From Dinoroseobacter sp034111085 (GTDB lineage Bacteria; Pseudomonadota; Alphaproteobacteria; Rhodobacterales; Rhodobacteraceae), in assembly GCA_034111085.1 (NCBI GenBank), contig JAWUXZ010000034.1, positions 1 to 64,000 on the forward strand: DNA of 64,000 nucleotides, given 5' to 3'. Of the stretch, positions 33,492-42,933 are shown in pieces. The position numbers and the translations under genes were made by a program. Position 1 is the first letter of the stretch. Each line of letters opens with the position of its first letter. The notes below the pieces were generated by a model. That model was not told where the DNA came from. It saw only the letters and a program-made list of their open reading frames with translations, and ran no database searches.

Positions 33492-34322
33492 ATGCAAACC
33501 GTATCCGAAAATCGCGCTTACGGCGGCACCCAAGGGGTCTACGCGCATAGCTCTGACGCTTGTGCCTGCGACATGACATTCGGTCTGTTTATGCCCGAGG
33601 TCGCGCAATCGGGTCCGGTCCCTGTGCTGTGGTATCTGTCGGGCCTGACCTGCACACATGAGAACGCGATGGTTAAAGCGGGCGCACAAGCCTTCGCTGC
33701 GCGTCACGGAATGGCCTTGGTTTTTCCCGACACTTCGCCGCGCGGAAAGCATGTCGCCGATGATGCCGCCTACGATCTGGGCCAAGGTGCCGGCTTCTAT
33801 GTGGACGCGACGCAAAAGCCGTGGTCCGCAAATTATGGAATGTGGGACTATGTAAGTGACGAACTTCCCAGCCTGCTGGCTGAGCACTTCGCAATTGATC
33901 CCGCGCGTCAGGCGATCACCGGGCATTCGATGGGCGGACACGGGGCTTTGACCCTCGCAATGGGTCTGCCGGGGCGCTTTGCGTCGGTGTCGGCCTTCGC
34001 ACCGATTGCCAATCCAACAGCCAGCGACTGGGGCCGCAAGCAACTGACCGCATATTTGGGCAAGGACGAAGGCACATGGGCAGCACATGACGCGACGCTT
34101 CTGATGCGCGCCCAAGGCTTCAACGGGCCTGTTTTGATCGACCAAGGCGGCAGCGACCAATTCCTTGACCTACTCAAGCCTGAAGCGCTGTCCCACGCGA
34201 TGGCAGCTCGGCGGCAGGCCGGAATTTTCCGCATGCAGCCCGGCTACGATCATTCGTATTTCTTCGTCTCAACTTTCATCGGCGATCACATGGCTTTCCA
34301 TGCACAGGCACTGGGGTTGTGA
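33492..34322 (+). CDS. fghA: S-formylglutathione hydrolase
   Basis: 276 residues, esterase D family. The nucleophile is S146 in GHSMGGHGA, with LSGLTCTHEN near 50-59, the DYVSDELP segment near 120, an acidic residue in DQGGSDQFL and the catalytic His in GYDHSYFF completing the triad. It splits S-formylglutathione to formate and glutathione, the step after FrmA. Start ATG 33492. Its stop overlaps the GTG of the next gene (GTGA). Confidence 0.95.
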   Translation: MQTVSENRAYGGTQGVYAHSSDACACDMTFGLFMPEVAQSGPVPVLWYLSGLTCTHENAMVKAGAQAFAARHGMALVFPDTSPRGKHVADDAAYDLGQGAGFYVDATQKPWSANYGMWDYVSDELPSLLAEHFAIDPARQAITGHSMGGHGALTLAMGLPGRFASVSAFAPIANPTASDWGRKQLTAYLGKDEGTWAAHDATLLMRAQGFNGPVLIDQGGSDQFLDLLKPEALSHAMAARRQAGIFRMQPGYDHSYFFVSTFIGDHMAFHAQALGL

Positions 34323-34771
34323 CGATCTATGTCGATGCTGATGCCTGTCCGGTCAAAGACGAGGTGAAGGCGGTCGCCCAGCGGCACGGGGTCGAGGTCA
34401 AAATGGTCGCCAATGGCGGTCTGCGCCCCGATCCGCATCCGTTGGTTGAAGTGGTGTTTGTGGCCGATGGACCCGATGTCGCTGACATGTGGATCGCAGA
34501 TCGCGCAGGCGCAGGTGATATAGTGATCACTGGAGATATTCCGCTGGCCGCTAGGGCTGTCGAGGCTGGCGCGAAAGTCCTCAAGCACAATGGAGAGGCG
34601 CTGACCCATGCCAATATCGGCAACGTGTTAGCGACCCGCGATTTAATGACTGACTTGCGCGCGGCCGATCCGTTTCGACAAGGCGGCGGCAAGGCGTTTT
34701 CCAAGACGGACCGATCTCGGTTTCGCGAGGCGCTAGAGCGGATTTTGCGCAGCGTTGCCCCCTCCGTATGA
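34319..34771 (+). CDS. YaiI/YqxD family protein (DUF188)
   Basis: 150 residues of the conserved UPF0178 family, with IYVDADACPVKDE at the N-terminus and DIVITGDIPLA in the middle, the two aspartate-rich segments that recall PIN-like nucleases. RQGGGKAFSKTDRSRF near 120-136 is also typical. The biochemical role is not established. The GTG start overlaps fghA by four bases and its stop overlaps the next gene by four. Confidence 0.88.
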   Translation: MTIYVDADACPVKDEVKAVAQRHGVEVKMVANGGLRPDPHPLVEVVFVADGPDVADMWIADRAGAGDIVITGDIPLAARAVEAGAKVLKHNGEALTHANIGNVLATRDLMTDLRAADPFRQGGGKAFSKTDRSRFREALERILRSVAPSV

Positions 34772-35703
34772 CACAGCCAGTCACCGTACCGTACTGGCTC
34801 GGCCCGATTTGCGCGTTGGGGGCGATCAGCTGCTTCGCGGTCAATGACATCGTGATGAAGGGGCTCAGCACGTCTTATGCGCTGCACGAGATTATTCTGT
34901 TCCGCGCGATCTTTGGTCTGATCGTCATGCTCGGTATCATCGTGCCGCTAACCTCCGGTTACCGCGCCTTGCTCACGCCGCGCTGGCCGATGCATTTGGC
35001 GCGGGGCGGTTGTATTGTCTTCGCCAACACCTTCTTTTTCATGGGTCTCGCGGCCATGCCCCTAGCTGATTGCGTCGCGCTGTTCTTTATCTCGCCGCTC
35101 TTGATCACTGGCTTTTCGGTGGTGTTCTTGGGCGAAACGGTTGGTCCCCGCCGCTGGACCGCGATCCTTGTGGGCCTTGTCGGTGTGATCATCGTTCTAC
35201 GCCCCGGTACCAGTGCGTTTCAGTCCGCAGCGCTTTTCCCGATTGCGGCGGCGTTCGGATATGCAGGGTTGCACACGCTCACGCGCAAGATTGGCAATAC
35301 CGAGAGTGCTGCGACCATGGCGTTCTACTTGCAAGCGATGTTCTTTTCGGTGTCGCTGACAATGGGACTGACGTTTGGCTACGGGCAGCTCGACACGTTC
35401 GACAATGTCAGCCTTAGTTTCCTGTTCCGCGCATGGGTCTGGCCGGATGCAAGTTCGGTATTCGCATTCGCGTGGTTGGGCCTTGCGACGTCCGTTGGCG
35501 GCTGGTTGATCAGCCAAGCCTACCGCGTCAGCGCGCCGGCCCATGTGGCGCCGGTTGAATACGTGGCGATCCCATTCTCAGTGCTGGGCGGGATCGTGTT
35601 TTTCGCAGAGTATCCAGACAGGGTCGCCCTAGCGGGGATTGCATTGATCTTGGCGTCCGGGCTCTACATGGTTTGGCGCGAAGGGCGCGGCGCACGCATA
35701 TAA
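34768..35703 (+). CDS. EamA (DMT superfamily) transporter
   Basis: 311 residues, ten membrane helices as two EamA repeats. It starts with a helix containing GPICALGAISCFAVNDIVMK, and the second repeat opens near 155 with ALFPIAAAFGYAGLH. It is clearly related to the other EamA protein in the window (9453-10454), sharing segments such as the NDIVMKGLS / HDVIVKFLG region and FISPLLIT / FATPLLIT. The substrate is unknown. Starts by ATGA overlap with the DUF188 gene. Confidence 0.85.
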   Translation: MTQPVTVPYWLGPICALGAISCFAVNDIVMKGLSTSYALHEIILFRAIFGLIVMLGIIVPLTSGYRALLTPRWPMHLARGGCIVFANTFFFMGLAAMPLADCVALFFISPLLITGFSVVFLGETVGPRRWTAILVGLVGVIIVLRPGTSAFQSAALFPIAAAFGYAGLHTLTRKIGNTESAATMAFYLQAMFFSVSLTMGLTFGYGQLDTFDNVSLSFLFRAWVWPDASSVFAFAWLGLATSVGGWLISQAYRVSAPAHVAPVEYVAIPFSVLGGIVFFAEYPDRVALAGIALILASGLYMVWREGRGARI

Positions 35704-35714
35704 CGGAGGCAGCT

Positions 35715-36338
35715 ATGGCAGTTCAGGCAGTGGTGTTCGACATTGGCAATGTGCTGATCGAATGGGTGCCCGAGCGGTATTATGACCGCGTCTACGGCGA
35801 GGAGATGCGCAAGCGCCTGTTTGCGGAAGTGGACCTGCACGGCATGAACGATGTCGTCGATAAAGGCGGCAATTTCCGCGACACGGTCTATGCCTGCGCC
35901 GAGGCCAATCCCGAATTTAGCGACCTGATCCGCGATTGGCATGATCACTGGATCGAGCTTGCAGCGCCAGTCATTCCACAATCGGTGCGGTGTCTGCGGG
36001 CGCTTCGGGCCAAGAAAATAACAGTTTTTGCACTTACAAACTTTGGGATTGAAAGCTTTGACTACGCAAAGTCGATCTACCGGTTCCTAGAGGAGTTCGA
36101 CCGTGCCTATGTCTCTGGTCACATGAAGGTCATCAAGCCTGAGGCTGATATTTATGCTATGCTAGAAGCCGATTGTGGTGTGTCCCCTGAAGGCTTGCTG
36201 TTTGCCGATGACAAGGCCGAGAATATTGCGGCGGCTAAGGCGCGCGGCTGGCAGACGCATCATTTCACCGGGTCGCAAGGCTGGGCGAATCGCCTGATCG
36301 CTGAGGGACTTTTGACGCGCGAGGAAACATTGCCATGA
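35715..36338 (+). CDS. HAD-superfamily hydrolase (subfamily IA, YihX-like)
   Basis: 207 residues. Motif I is VVFDIGNVL with nucleophile D9; motif II ALTNFG near 107-112; K in KVIKPEADIY near 139; motif IV LLFADDKAENI near 163-173. FDIGNVL, with Gly rather than Asp at the second motif position, resembles YihX-type phosphatases and haloacid-type HADs. Substrate unknown. ATG 35715 has GGAGG upstream. Its stop overlaps the cyclodeaminase-like gene. Confidence 0.85.
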   Translation: MAVQAVVFDIGNVLIEWVPERYYDRVYGEEMRKRLFAEVDLHGMNDVVDKGGNFRDTVYACAEANPEFSDLIRDWHDHWIELAAPVIPQSVRCLRALRAKKITVFALTNFGIESFDYAKSIYRFLEEFDRAYVSGHMKVIKPEADIYAMLEADCGVSPEGLLFADDKAENIAAAKARGWQTHHFTGSQGWANRLIAEGLLTREETLP

Positions 36339-37243
36339 CCTTAAGCATCGGCTGGGAAGCTGAAGAAAAGCTCGACTGGATCGCGCTGACAAAGGCGATT
36401 GAAGCGGGCCATATGCTGCCGCGCGCTGAGATCGGCGATACCTTGATGTACCGCGGCAAGGATACGGTGCTTAGCCGTGCTGCTTGGATCGACGGGCTGG
36501 GTATTGCGGTGAAGACGGCGACGATCTTTCCGGGAAATGCGGCTTACAACCTGCCCAGCATCGGGGGTGGCGTGTCACTTTACGAAGACAAAACCGGGCA
36601 GCTTGATGCGATCCTCGACTTCCGGCTGGTGACAAAGTGGAAGACGGCAGGGGACTCGCTTTTGTCAGCAATCAAGCTGGCCCCGCCGAAGGTCGAGATG
36701 ATCTTGATCATCGGCGCAGGTACCGTCGCGCGCAATGTGATCGAGGCGTATTCTGCATATTTTCCGAACGCATATTATGCGATTTGGAGCAGGCGCCCTG
36801 AAGCCGCTGAGGCACTCGCGTCAGATCGCGTAAAACCCGTGCGCGACTTGCCCGATGCGGTCGCAAACGCACATATTATCGTATCGTGTACTATGGCAAC
36901 CGATCCAGTGTTAAACGGCGAGTGGCTGAGCCCCGGCACCCACATCGATCTGATCGGTGCCTACCGCCCTGACATGCGCGAGGCCGATGATGAAGTTATG
37001 CGCCGCGCCGAGATTTTCGTCGACAGCCGCGCCACAACGATGGGCCATATTGGCGAGATCGAGATCCCGTTGCAAAGCGGCGTTATCACGCCCGATGATC
37101 TGCGCGCAGACTTCTACGATATGGCAAGCGGTGCGTTCGTGCGCTCGGGTCCGGATGCGATAACAATCGCCAAGAACGGCGGTGGCGCGCATCTGGATCT
37201 GATGACGTGCGCCTACATCCGCGAAGCTGTGACCGCCGAATGA
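36335..37243 (+). CDS. Ornithine cyclodeaminase/mu-crystallin family protein
   Basis: 302 residues. K60 in GIAVKTATIFPGN is the family active-site lysine, the NAD loop is LIIGAGTVARN near 125-135, and the segment LIGAYRPDMREAD near 207-219 carries the family aspartate. Members include ornithine and lysine cyclodeaminases, alanine dehydrogenases and ketimine reductases; the sequence alone does not decide. It sits in a run of overlapping genes with an HAD hydrolase and an alpha/beta hydrolase, which gives no clear pathway. Confidence 0.82.
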   Translation: MTLSIGWEAEEKLDWIALTKAIEAGHMLPRAEIGDTLMYRGKDTVLSRAAWIDGLGIAVKTATIFPGNAAYNLPSIGGGVSLYEDKTGQLDAILDFRLVTKWKTAGDSLLSAIKLAPPKVEMILIIGAGTVARNVIEAYSAYFPNAYYAIWSRRPEAAEALASDRVKPVRDLPDAVANAHIIVSCTMATDPVLNGEWLSPGTHIDLIGAYRPDMREADDEVMRRAEIFVDSRATTMGHIGEIEIPLQSGVITPDDLRADFYDMASGAFVRSGPDAITIAKNGGGAHLDLMTCAYIREAVTAE

Positions 37244-38163
37244 TCTGGGTGCTTGGCCTTGCCGTTGCGAGCTTCGTCCTTTGGCCATTTCTGGCCGAGG
37301 CTTTGCGCAAGCCAGTGGACGCGCTCCTGCAAGCAGATGCGCCCGGCGATTTTGTCGAACTAGCGGGGGGCGCCACGCATTACCGATGGGATGGTCCTGA
37401 GGGCGGTCCCGTTGTGGTGCTGATCCACGGGCTGACCTCGCCTAGCTATGTTTGGGACGCAGTGGTGCCGGGTTTGTCAGCGCTTGGGTTTAGAGTGCTT
37501 CGGTTTGACCTTTATGGGCGGGGATTCTCGGACCGGCTGATCACGCGCGGCAATACGGACCGCTATGTAGATCAGCTCGACGGACTGCTTGAGGCGTTGG
37601 GCGTTAGGGCTCGGGTCTCGGTCATTGGCTATTCGATGGGCGCGCGGATTGCGGTGGATTTCGCGGCTAAGGATGCGAACCGGGTGGAGCATCTATGCTT
37701 GGTTGCGCCTGCTGGTTTGACGCATGCGTTATCCCATACGGACCGCGTGGTGCGCGATTTTCTGGGCTTGGGCGATTGGTATTGCCGCGCGTTGGGCGTC
37801 TACCGGCAGCGCAAGACGATAGGCGCACAATCGCAAGGAAGTGCGGTTGATGGGATCGAAGCCCGCTTGCTGGCGGAAACGAAGTTGCGCGGCACCGCCC
37901 CTGCGATCCTTGCGGATTTGCGCGATGTGTTGCGCGATACCGATGTGGCCGAACATCGCGTCGTGCAGCGGGCATCCGTACCGGTAGCGGTAGTGTTTGG
38001 GCGGCGCGATGTAGTGATCCCGACCATCTCGGCTCAGCAGCTGGGCAATTGGAATCCGGATGCTGATATCGTGATTATCGAGGGGGCTGGGCATGGTTTG
38101 CCGCACACGCACCCGGATGCTGTGGTCGATGCATTTGCGCGGCTGAGTGACGATTTCCTCTAG
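37240..38163 (+). CDS. Alpha/beta hydrolase
   Basis: 307 residues. An N-terminal hydrophobic stretch (about 2-18) could anchor it in the membrane. LIHGLTSPSYVW near 61-72 forms the oxyanion region, the nucleophile is S132 in GYSMGAR, and GAGHGLPHTHP near the end contains the catalytic His. The reaction is unknown. ATG 37240 overlaps the preceding stop (ATGA). It ends four bases into the convergent MFS gene. Confidence 0.82.
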   Translation: MIWVLGLAVASFVLWPFLAEALRKPVDALLQADAPGDFVELAGGATHYRWDGPEGGPVVVLIHGLTSPSYVWDAVVPGLSALGFRVLRFDLYGRGFSDRLITRGNTDRYVDQLDGLLEALGVRARVSVIGYSMGARIAVDFAAKDANRVEHLCLVAPAGLTHALSHTDRVVRDFLGLGDWYCRALGVYRQRKTIGAQSQGSAVDGIEARLLAETKLRGTAPAILADLRDVLRDTDVAEHRVVQRASVPVAVVFGRRDVVIPTISAQQLGNWNPDADIVIIEGAGHGLPHTHPDAVVDAFARLSDDFL

Positions 38164-39401
38164 GCCGCTGCCAGCTCAGCTCGTTTCTCGCGGATCGGCA
38201 AATGCACGATGGCGCTGAATGCCCCGACCCCGACGCCAATCCACCACACAGCCGTATAGTCGCCATAGACATCATAGAGCGCGCCGCCCAGCCAGACGCC
38301 TAGAAAGCTGCCAAGTTGGTGGCTGAAGAACACCAACCCATAGAGCGTGCCCATATAGCGCACCCCGTATAATTGCGCGACGAGGCCGGATGTCAGCGGA
38401 ACGGTCGCCAGCCAAAGCGATCCCATGACGAGGCTAAAGATGACAACGCTGGTAGGGGTGATTGGCATCAAGATGAAGGTGGCTGCTGCGATGGTGCGCC
38501 CGGTATATATCCCTGCCAGCAGGTACTTTTTCGGGAACCGGTTGCCCAGATATCCTGCGTAGATTGTGCCTGCGACATTGGCGAGACCGACGAGGCTGAG
38601 GGCGACGGCACCAAGGGCGGAGGTGGTCGTGATGCCAATGCCCGCAAGCACGCCGTTTGGATCGATGGGGCCGCACAGCTCGGTCACGAAGGCCGGGAAG
38701 TGGGCTGTCATGAAGCCCAGTTGGTAGCCGCACGAGAAGAAGCCGAGGAAGATCAGCGTATAGCTTGGATCGCGGATGGCGCGCATGAGGACGGTGCTCA
38801 TGGCCTCTTGCAACTCGGATTTACTGGCCGCTTCTGGCGCGCGCATCATCGGCAGGAATAGCAGTGCGGCGAGGACTATTGCGGCGAAGACTAGAAAGAC
38901 CGTTTCCCAAGTATAGCTGCGCAACAGGACTTCTGCGAGCGGCGGGCCGAACACTTGACCAAGCGATCCAGCAGCCGTTGCCAGCCCGAGCGCCATTGAT
39001 CGATGTTTGTCGCTGGCTGCGCGTCCGACCATCGCCAGGATGACGCCGAAGCCCATGCCTGCGATGCCGAATCCGACGAGAATGTTGAGGCCCTGCATCG
39101 TGCCTGGCGTCATCGCCATAGTGCTGAGCACAAGGCCCAACGCGTAGCAAATCACGCCAAGCACGATTGCGCGTCGGTCGCCGAACCGCTCAGCAATCGC
39201 CGAGAAGATGGGTTGTCCGATGCCCCATGCGAGGTTCTGGATGGCAATGGCCATTGAGAACTCGGCGCGGGGCCAGTTGAAATCCTCGGCGATTGGGATC
39301 TGGAACACGCCGTAGCTGGCGCGCACCGCAAACCCGAGCATCAAGACGATGCATCCCCCAATCAGGACGGGAGTGAATATGCTATCGGACTTGGTGCGCA
39401 T
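38160..39401 (-). CDS. MFS transporter
   Basis: 413 residues with about twelve membrane helices. The loop after helix 2 has ERFGDRRAIV, a form of the MFS motif G-x-x-x-D-R. The central loop near 190-215 is hydrophilic. The sequence resembles the monocarboxylate/oxalate-formate antiporter branch, but the substrate cannot be named. Convergent with the hydrolase and divergent from zapE. Confidence 0.82.
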   Translation of the reverse strand: MRTKSDSIFTPVLIGGCIVLMLGFAVRASYGVFQIPIAEDFNWPRAEFSMAIAIQNLAWGIGQPIFSAIAERFGDRRAIVLGVICYALGLVLSTMAMTPGTMQGLNILVGFGIAGMGFGVILAMVGRAASDKHRSMALGLATAAGSLGQVFGPPLAEVLLRSYTWETVFLVFAAIVLAALLFLPMMRAPEAASKSELQEAMSTVLMRAIRDPSYTLIFLGFFSCGYQLGFMTAHFPAFVTELCGPIDPNGVLAGIGITTTSALGAVALSLVGLANVAGTIYAGYLGNRFPKKYLLAGIYTGRTIAAATFILMPITPTSVVIFSLVMGSLWLATVPLTSGLVAQLYGVRYMGTLYGLVFFSHQLGSFLGVWLGGALYDVYGDYTAVWWIGVGVGAFSAIVHLPIREKRAELAAA

Positions 39402-39475
39402 TGGAGGGCCTCCGAGGGTGCGCGCATAAGGCCTTCAAACGGGATCAGAGGTCAAACCGCAATTTCTGACGTAAT

Positions 39476-39494
39476 GCATCAGGAAAACTGATGC
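39476..39494. repeat. Perfect 7-bp inverted repeat between MFS gene and zapE
   Basis: GCATCAG-GAAAA-CTGATGC, a perfect hairpin with a 5-base loop, 33 bases upstream of the zapE ATG and 74 bases from the divergent MFS start. No T-run follows on either side. It may be an operator for the divergent pair or a leader hairpin of zapE. Confidence 0.45.
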
Positions 39495-39527
39495 GAAAGT
39501 GTGGCGGCGCGGGTATGACGGGAAACG

Positions 39528-40616
39528 ATGCGAGAGAAATTGACCACGAAATACAAAGCGCTGGTGACCGAGGGCGCGCTGCATGCGGATGCCGCTCAAC
39601 TTGCGGTTTTGGCCGAGCTTGAGAGTGTGCGCGCGCTGGTTGAGGCCCCGCCGCCCAAGCGCAGTATTCTGTGGCGGGTCGGCAAGAAAGCGGCGCCCGA
39701 AGGCAAACGCGGTGCCTATCTGTGGGGCGGTGTCGGGCGTGGCAAGTCGATGCTTATGGACCTTCTGTTTGCCGAGACGGATATTGCCGAGAAGCGCCGG
39801 GTGCACTTTCACGCCTTCATGCAGGAGGTTCATACTGCTTTACACGAAGCGCGCAAGACCGGTGTTGAGGACGCTCTAAAGCCAGTTGCCAGTGACATTG
39901 CGCGCGACCTGAGGCTGCTGTGTTTTGACGAGATGCAGATCACTGACATCACCGATGCTATGCTGGTGGGGCGCTTGTTTGAGCTGCTCTTTGCGGACGG
40001 CGTGGTGATTGTGACGACCTCAAACCGTCCACCGGGCGATCTGTATAAAGACGGGCTGAACCGTGCCCTGTTCTTGCCGTTTATTGAGCAGTTGCGAGAA
40101 CGCATGACGGTGCGCGAGTTGATCAGCGAGACGGATTATCGCCAGAATCGACTGGAAGGGGCCGCGCGGTATTTCACGCCACTTGGGCCTGCAAGCCGTT
40201 CGGCGCTGGATGGGATCTGGGCGGATCTATCGGGCGGTGATCCTGATGGGCTGGTTCTGACGGTGAAGGGGCGGAAGTTAGAGATCCCGCACTTTCACAA
40301 CGGTGTGGCGCGGCTGAGTTTCTGGGATTTGTGCGGTCGGCCTTTGGGTGCCGGGGATTATCTGGCGCTGGCGACTGCGGTGCGGGTGCTTATTCTTGAC
40401 GAGATCCCGCAGCTCGGGCGCACGAATTTCAACGAGGCCAAGCGCTTTGTGACGCTGATCGATGCGCTTTACGAGGGTGGCGTGACGCTGATTGCAAGCG
40501 CCGCGTCGCAGGCTGAGACGCTCTATATTGAGGGCGAGGGCAGCTTTGAGTTTGAGCGTACCGCGAGCCGATTGCGCGAAATGCAGGGGGTCGATTGGGG
40601 TCGCGACGAAGCCTAG
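39528..40616 (+). CDS. zapE: Cell division ATPase ZapE (AFG1-like)
   Basis: 362 residues. Walker A is WGGVGRGKSM at about 66-75, Walker B LLCFDEMQITD near 125-135, and TTSNRPPGDLYKDGL near 160-175 is highly characteristic of ZapE/AFG1. ZapE associates with the Z-ring in E. coli; mitochondrial AFG1/LACE1 is related. The start ATG follows a GGGAAACG stretch without a strong ribosome site. Convergent with folC, overlapping by four bases. Confidence 0.93.
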   Translation: MREKLTTKYKALVTEGALHADAAQLAVLAELESVRALVEAPPPKRSILWRVGKKAAPEGKRGAYLWGGVGRGKSMLMDLLFAETDIAEKRRVHFHAFMQEVHTALHEARKTGVEDALKPVASDIARDLRLLCFDEMQITDITDAMLVGRLFELLFADGVVIVTTSNRPPGDLYKDGLNRALFLPFIEQLRERMTVRELISETDYRQNRLEGAARYFTPLGPASRSALDGIWADLSGGDPDGLVLTVKGRKLEIPHFHNGVARLSFWDLCGRPLGAGDYLALATAVRVLILDEIPQLGRTNFNEAKRFVTLIDALYEGGVTLIASAASQAETLYIEGEGSFEFERTASRLREMQGVDWGRDEA

Positions 40617-41896
40617 CTGTTGTTCGTGAGCACATTGCCCGCGAGATAGAGCGATCCGCAGATTAGGATACGGGCGTTTGGCTGTTTCGCGATAATGGCC
40701 TCTAGGGCGACTTGTACGCTGGGGGCTTGGCCGTGATCAAATCCGACACTGTGTGCATGATCCGCCGTTTGCGCTGCTGACAGGGTCGCGGGCGCATCGG
40801 GGATTGAGACGGCTGTGAGGGTCTCGGCAACATCGCGCAAGGGGCGCAGAAACCCGGCGATGTCTTTGGTATTGAGCATGCCGCAGATCAGATGCGTCTC
40901 GCGTTTGGGCAAGGTTTGCAAAGTAGCAACAGCGGCGCGAGCCCCGGCGGGATTGTGACCGCCATCAAGCCAGACCTCAGCGCGAGGCGCGGCATCCACC
41001 AGTGGACCTTCGCGCAAACGTTGCATTCTTGCGGGCCAAGTGGCGTTGGTCATCGCCGCCTCGCAAGCGGCCTCGGGCTTGCCGAGCGCACGAAGAACAG
41101 CCAGTGCAGTGCCAGCGTTCTCTACTTGGTGCGGACCGGGCAGGCTCGGCAGGGGCAGGTCTAGAAGTCCGGTCTCATCTTGAAAGATCAGGCGGTCGCG
41201 CTCAATGGCGACATGCCAATGTTGCCCGTAGACCAGAAGCGGCGCGCCGAGGCGCATGGCGCGGGCCTCGATCACCTCCAAGGCTGCCTCGTGCTGGCGC
41301 GCGACCACACATGGCACGCCGCGTTTGATGATGCCTGCTTTCTCGCCAGCGATTTCCTCGATCGTATCGCCAAGGAATTGCTGGTGGTCGAGGTCAACGG
41401 GGGTGATCACCGTCATGGCAGGCTTTTTAACGACGTTGGTCGCATCGAGCCGCCCACCAAGCCCGACCTCAAGCAGTGTCCAGTCGGCTGGCGTGCGCGC
41501 GAAGGCCAGAAGGCCCGCGATGGTCGTGATCTCGAAATACGTGATCGGCGTGTCGCCGTTGGCCGCCAAGCAATCGTCGAGGATTGCAATCAACGCGTCC
41601 TCGTCGATCAATTCGCCCGCCAGCCGGATGCGCTCATGAAAGCGCACCAGATGCGGCGAGGTATAGGCGTGGCAGGTGTCGCCGACGCCTTCCAGCCCGG
41701 CGCGGATCATGGCGAGGGTCGAGCCTTTGCCATTGGTGCCCGCAATATGGATCACCGGAGGCAGCGCGTCTTGGGGGTTGCCGCTAGCATTCAGCAACGA
41801 CCACACGCGATCCAGCGTTAGATCGATCAGCTTAGGATGAAGCGCGTGCATCCGGTCCAGCAGACGGTCGGACCCGCGCGAGGTGCCTTGTGTCAC
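40613..41896 (-). CDS. folC: Bifunctional dihydrofolate synthase/folylpolyglutamate synthase
   Basis: 427 residues, Mur-ligase superfamily. The P-loop is GTNGKGST at 53-60, with YTSPHLVRFHERI near 78-90 and VGLGGRLDATNV near 145-156, all FolC marks. It adds glutamate to dihydropteroate and extends the polyglutamate tail of folates. The start is GTG 41896, overlapping the accD stop by four bases. The accD-folC order is conserved in many proteobacteria. Confidence 0.95.
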   Translation of the reverse strand: MTQGTSRGSDRLLDRMHALHPKLIDLTLDRVWSLLNASGNPQDALPPVIHIAGTNGKGSTLAMIRAGLEGVGDTCHAYTSPHLVRFHERIRLAGELIDEDALIAILDDCLAANGDTPITYFEITTIAGLLAFARTPADWTLLEVGLGGRLDATNVVKKPAMTVITPVDLDHQQFLGDTIEEIAGEKAGIIKRGVPCVVARQHEAALEVIEARAMRLGAPLLVYGQHWHVAIERDRLIFQDETGLLDLPLPSLPGPHQVENAGTALAVLRALGKPEAACEAAMTNATWPARMQRLREGPLVDAAPRAEVWLDGGHNPAGARAAVATLQTLPKRETHLICGMLNTKDIAGFLRPLRDVAETLTAVSIPDAPATLSAAQTADHAHSVGFDHGQAPSVQVALEAIIAKQPNARILICGSLYLAGNVLTNNS

Positions 41897-42873
41897 GCTT
41901 TGGTCTCGGCCTTTGCGGGTTTGCTTTGCATCTCTGGTGCGGGACTGTTGGCGTCAGCCTCGGCTACTTTCGGTGCCTCAAGTGCCGCGGGTTCGGGTGC
42001 TGGCAGATCTCCGCGCACGGCGGGCGGCTGGTTCAGAAGCATCCGAACGATTGTGATCAGTTCCTCGCGCATCTGCGGGCGTGGTGTGACGCGGTCGAGC
42101 ATTCCGTGATCAAGCAGATATTCGGCTCGTTGAAAGCCCTCGGGCAGCTTCTCGCGAATGGTTTGTTCGATGACGCGGGGGCCAGCAAAGCAAATCAGCG
42201 CGTTCGGCTCAGCGATCTGCACATCACCCAGCATCGCATAGGACGCAGTGACGCCGCCTGTCGTTGGGTGCGTCAGAACCACGATATAGGGCAGTCCGGC
42301 TTCGCGCAGCATCTGGATCGCGACGGTCGTACGCGGCATTTGCATGAGGCTAAGAATGCCCTCCTGCATGCGCGCGCCGCCAGCGGCAGAAAACAGGATC
42401 AGCGGCGCTTTGAGTTTCACCGCATGCTGGGCTGCCGCGATAATCGCATTGCCAACATACATGCCCATAGATCCGCCCATGAAGTTGAAATCTTGGGCGG
42501 CAACGACAATCTTGGTGCGCCCGATTTCGCCTTCGACCACAAGCATGGCCTCGGCCTCGCCCGTTTTGCGCTGGGCGGTTTTCATGCGTTCAGGATATTT
42601 TTTCTGATCGCGAAATTGCAGCGGATCGGCCAATGGGGCTGGCACCTCGATCTCGGCAAAGATGCCACCATCAAACAGGGCTGCACAGCGGTCGCGCGGC
42701 GAAATCCCCATGTGATGGCCGCACGAGGGGCATACGTTCAGGTTGTCGGAAAGCTCGCGGTGAAACAGCATCGTGCCGCAATCATCGCATTTGGTCCAAA
42801 GGTTCTCGGGCACTTCGCGGCGCGAAAAGAGCGAGTTGATCTTGGGACGGACGTAATTTGTAATCCAGTTCAT
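41893..42873 (-). CDS. accD: Acetyl-CoA carboxylase carboxyltransferase subunit beta
   Basis: 326 residues. The N-terminal zinc ribbon uses C29, C32, C48 and C51. DFNFMGGSMG, the SAAGGARMQEG loop and HPTTGGVTASYAMLGD form the carboxyltransferase active site. With AccA it transfers CO2 from biotin to acetyl-CoA in fatty acid synthesis. After about residue 280 comes a Pro/Ala/Glu-rich low-complexity tail of some 40 residues, variable in the family. It is translationally coupled to folC. Confidence 0.96.
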   Translation of the reverse strand: MNWITNYVRPKINSLFSRREVPENLWTKCDDCGTMLFHRELSDNLNVCPSCGHHMGISPRDRCAALFDGGIFAEIEVPAPLADPLQFRDQKKYPERMKTAQRKTGEAEAMLVVEGEIGRTKIVVAAQDFNFMGGSMGMYVGNAIIAAAQHAVKLKAPLILFSAAGGARMQEGILSLMQMPRTTVAIQMLREAGLPYIVVLTHPTTGGVTASYAMLGDVQIAEPNALICFAGPRVIEQTIREKLPEGFQRAEYLLDHGMLDRVTPRPQMREELITIVRMLLNQPPAVRGDLPAPEPAALEAPKVAEADANSPAPEMQSKPAKAETKA

Positions 42874-42933
42874 CGCGCGGGCCCTACTGACGGTGTCTAG
42901 GGGTCAGTTAAGCGGCGAGGCTGGGAAATGCAA

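Noticed and set aside
32760..34322. Apparent 520-codon protein ending in the esterase
   Set aside because: The first ~244 codons are an out-of-frame reading of the AEC transporter gene; only the part from ATG 33492 is the fghA protein, so there is no fusion here.
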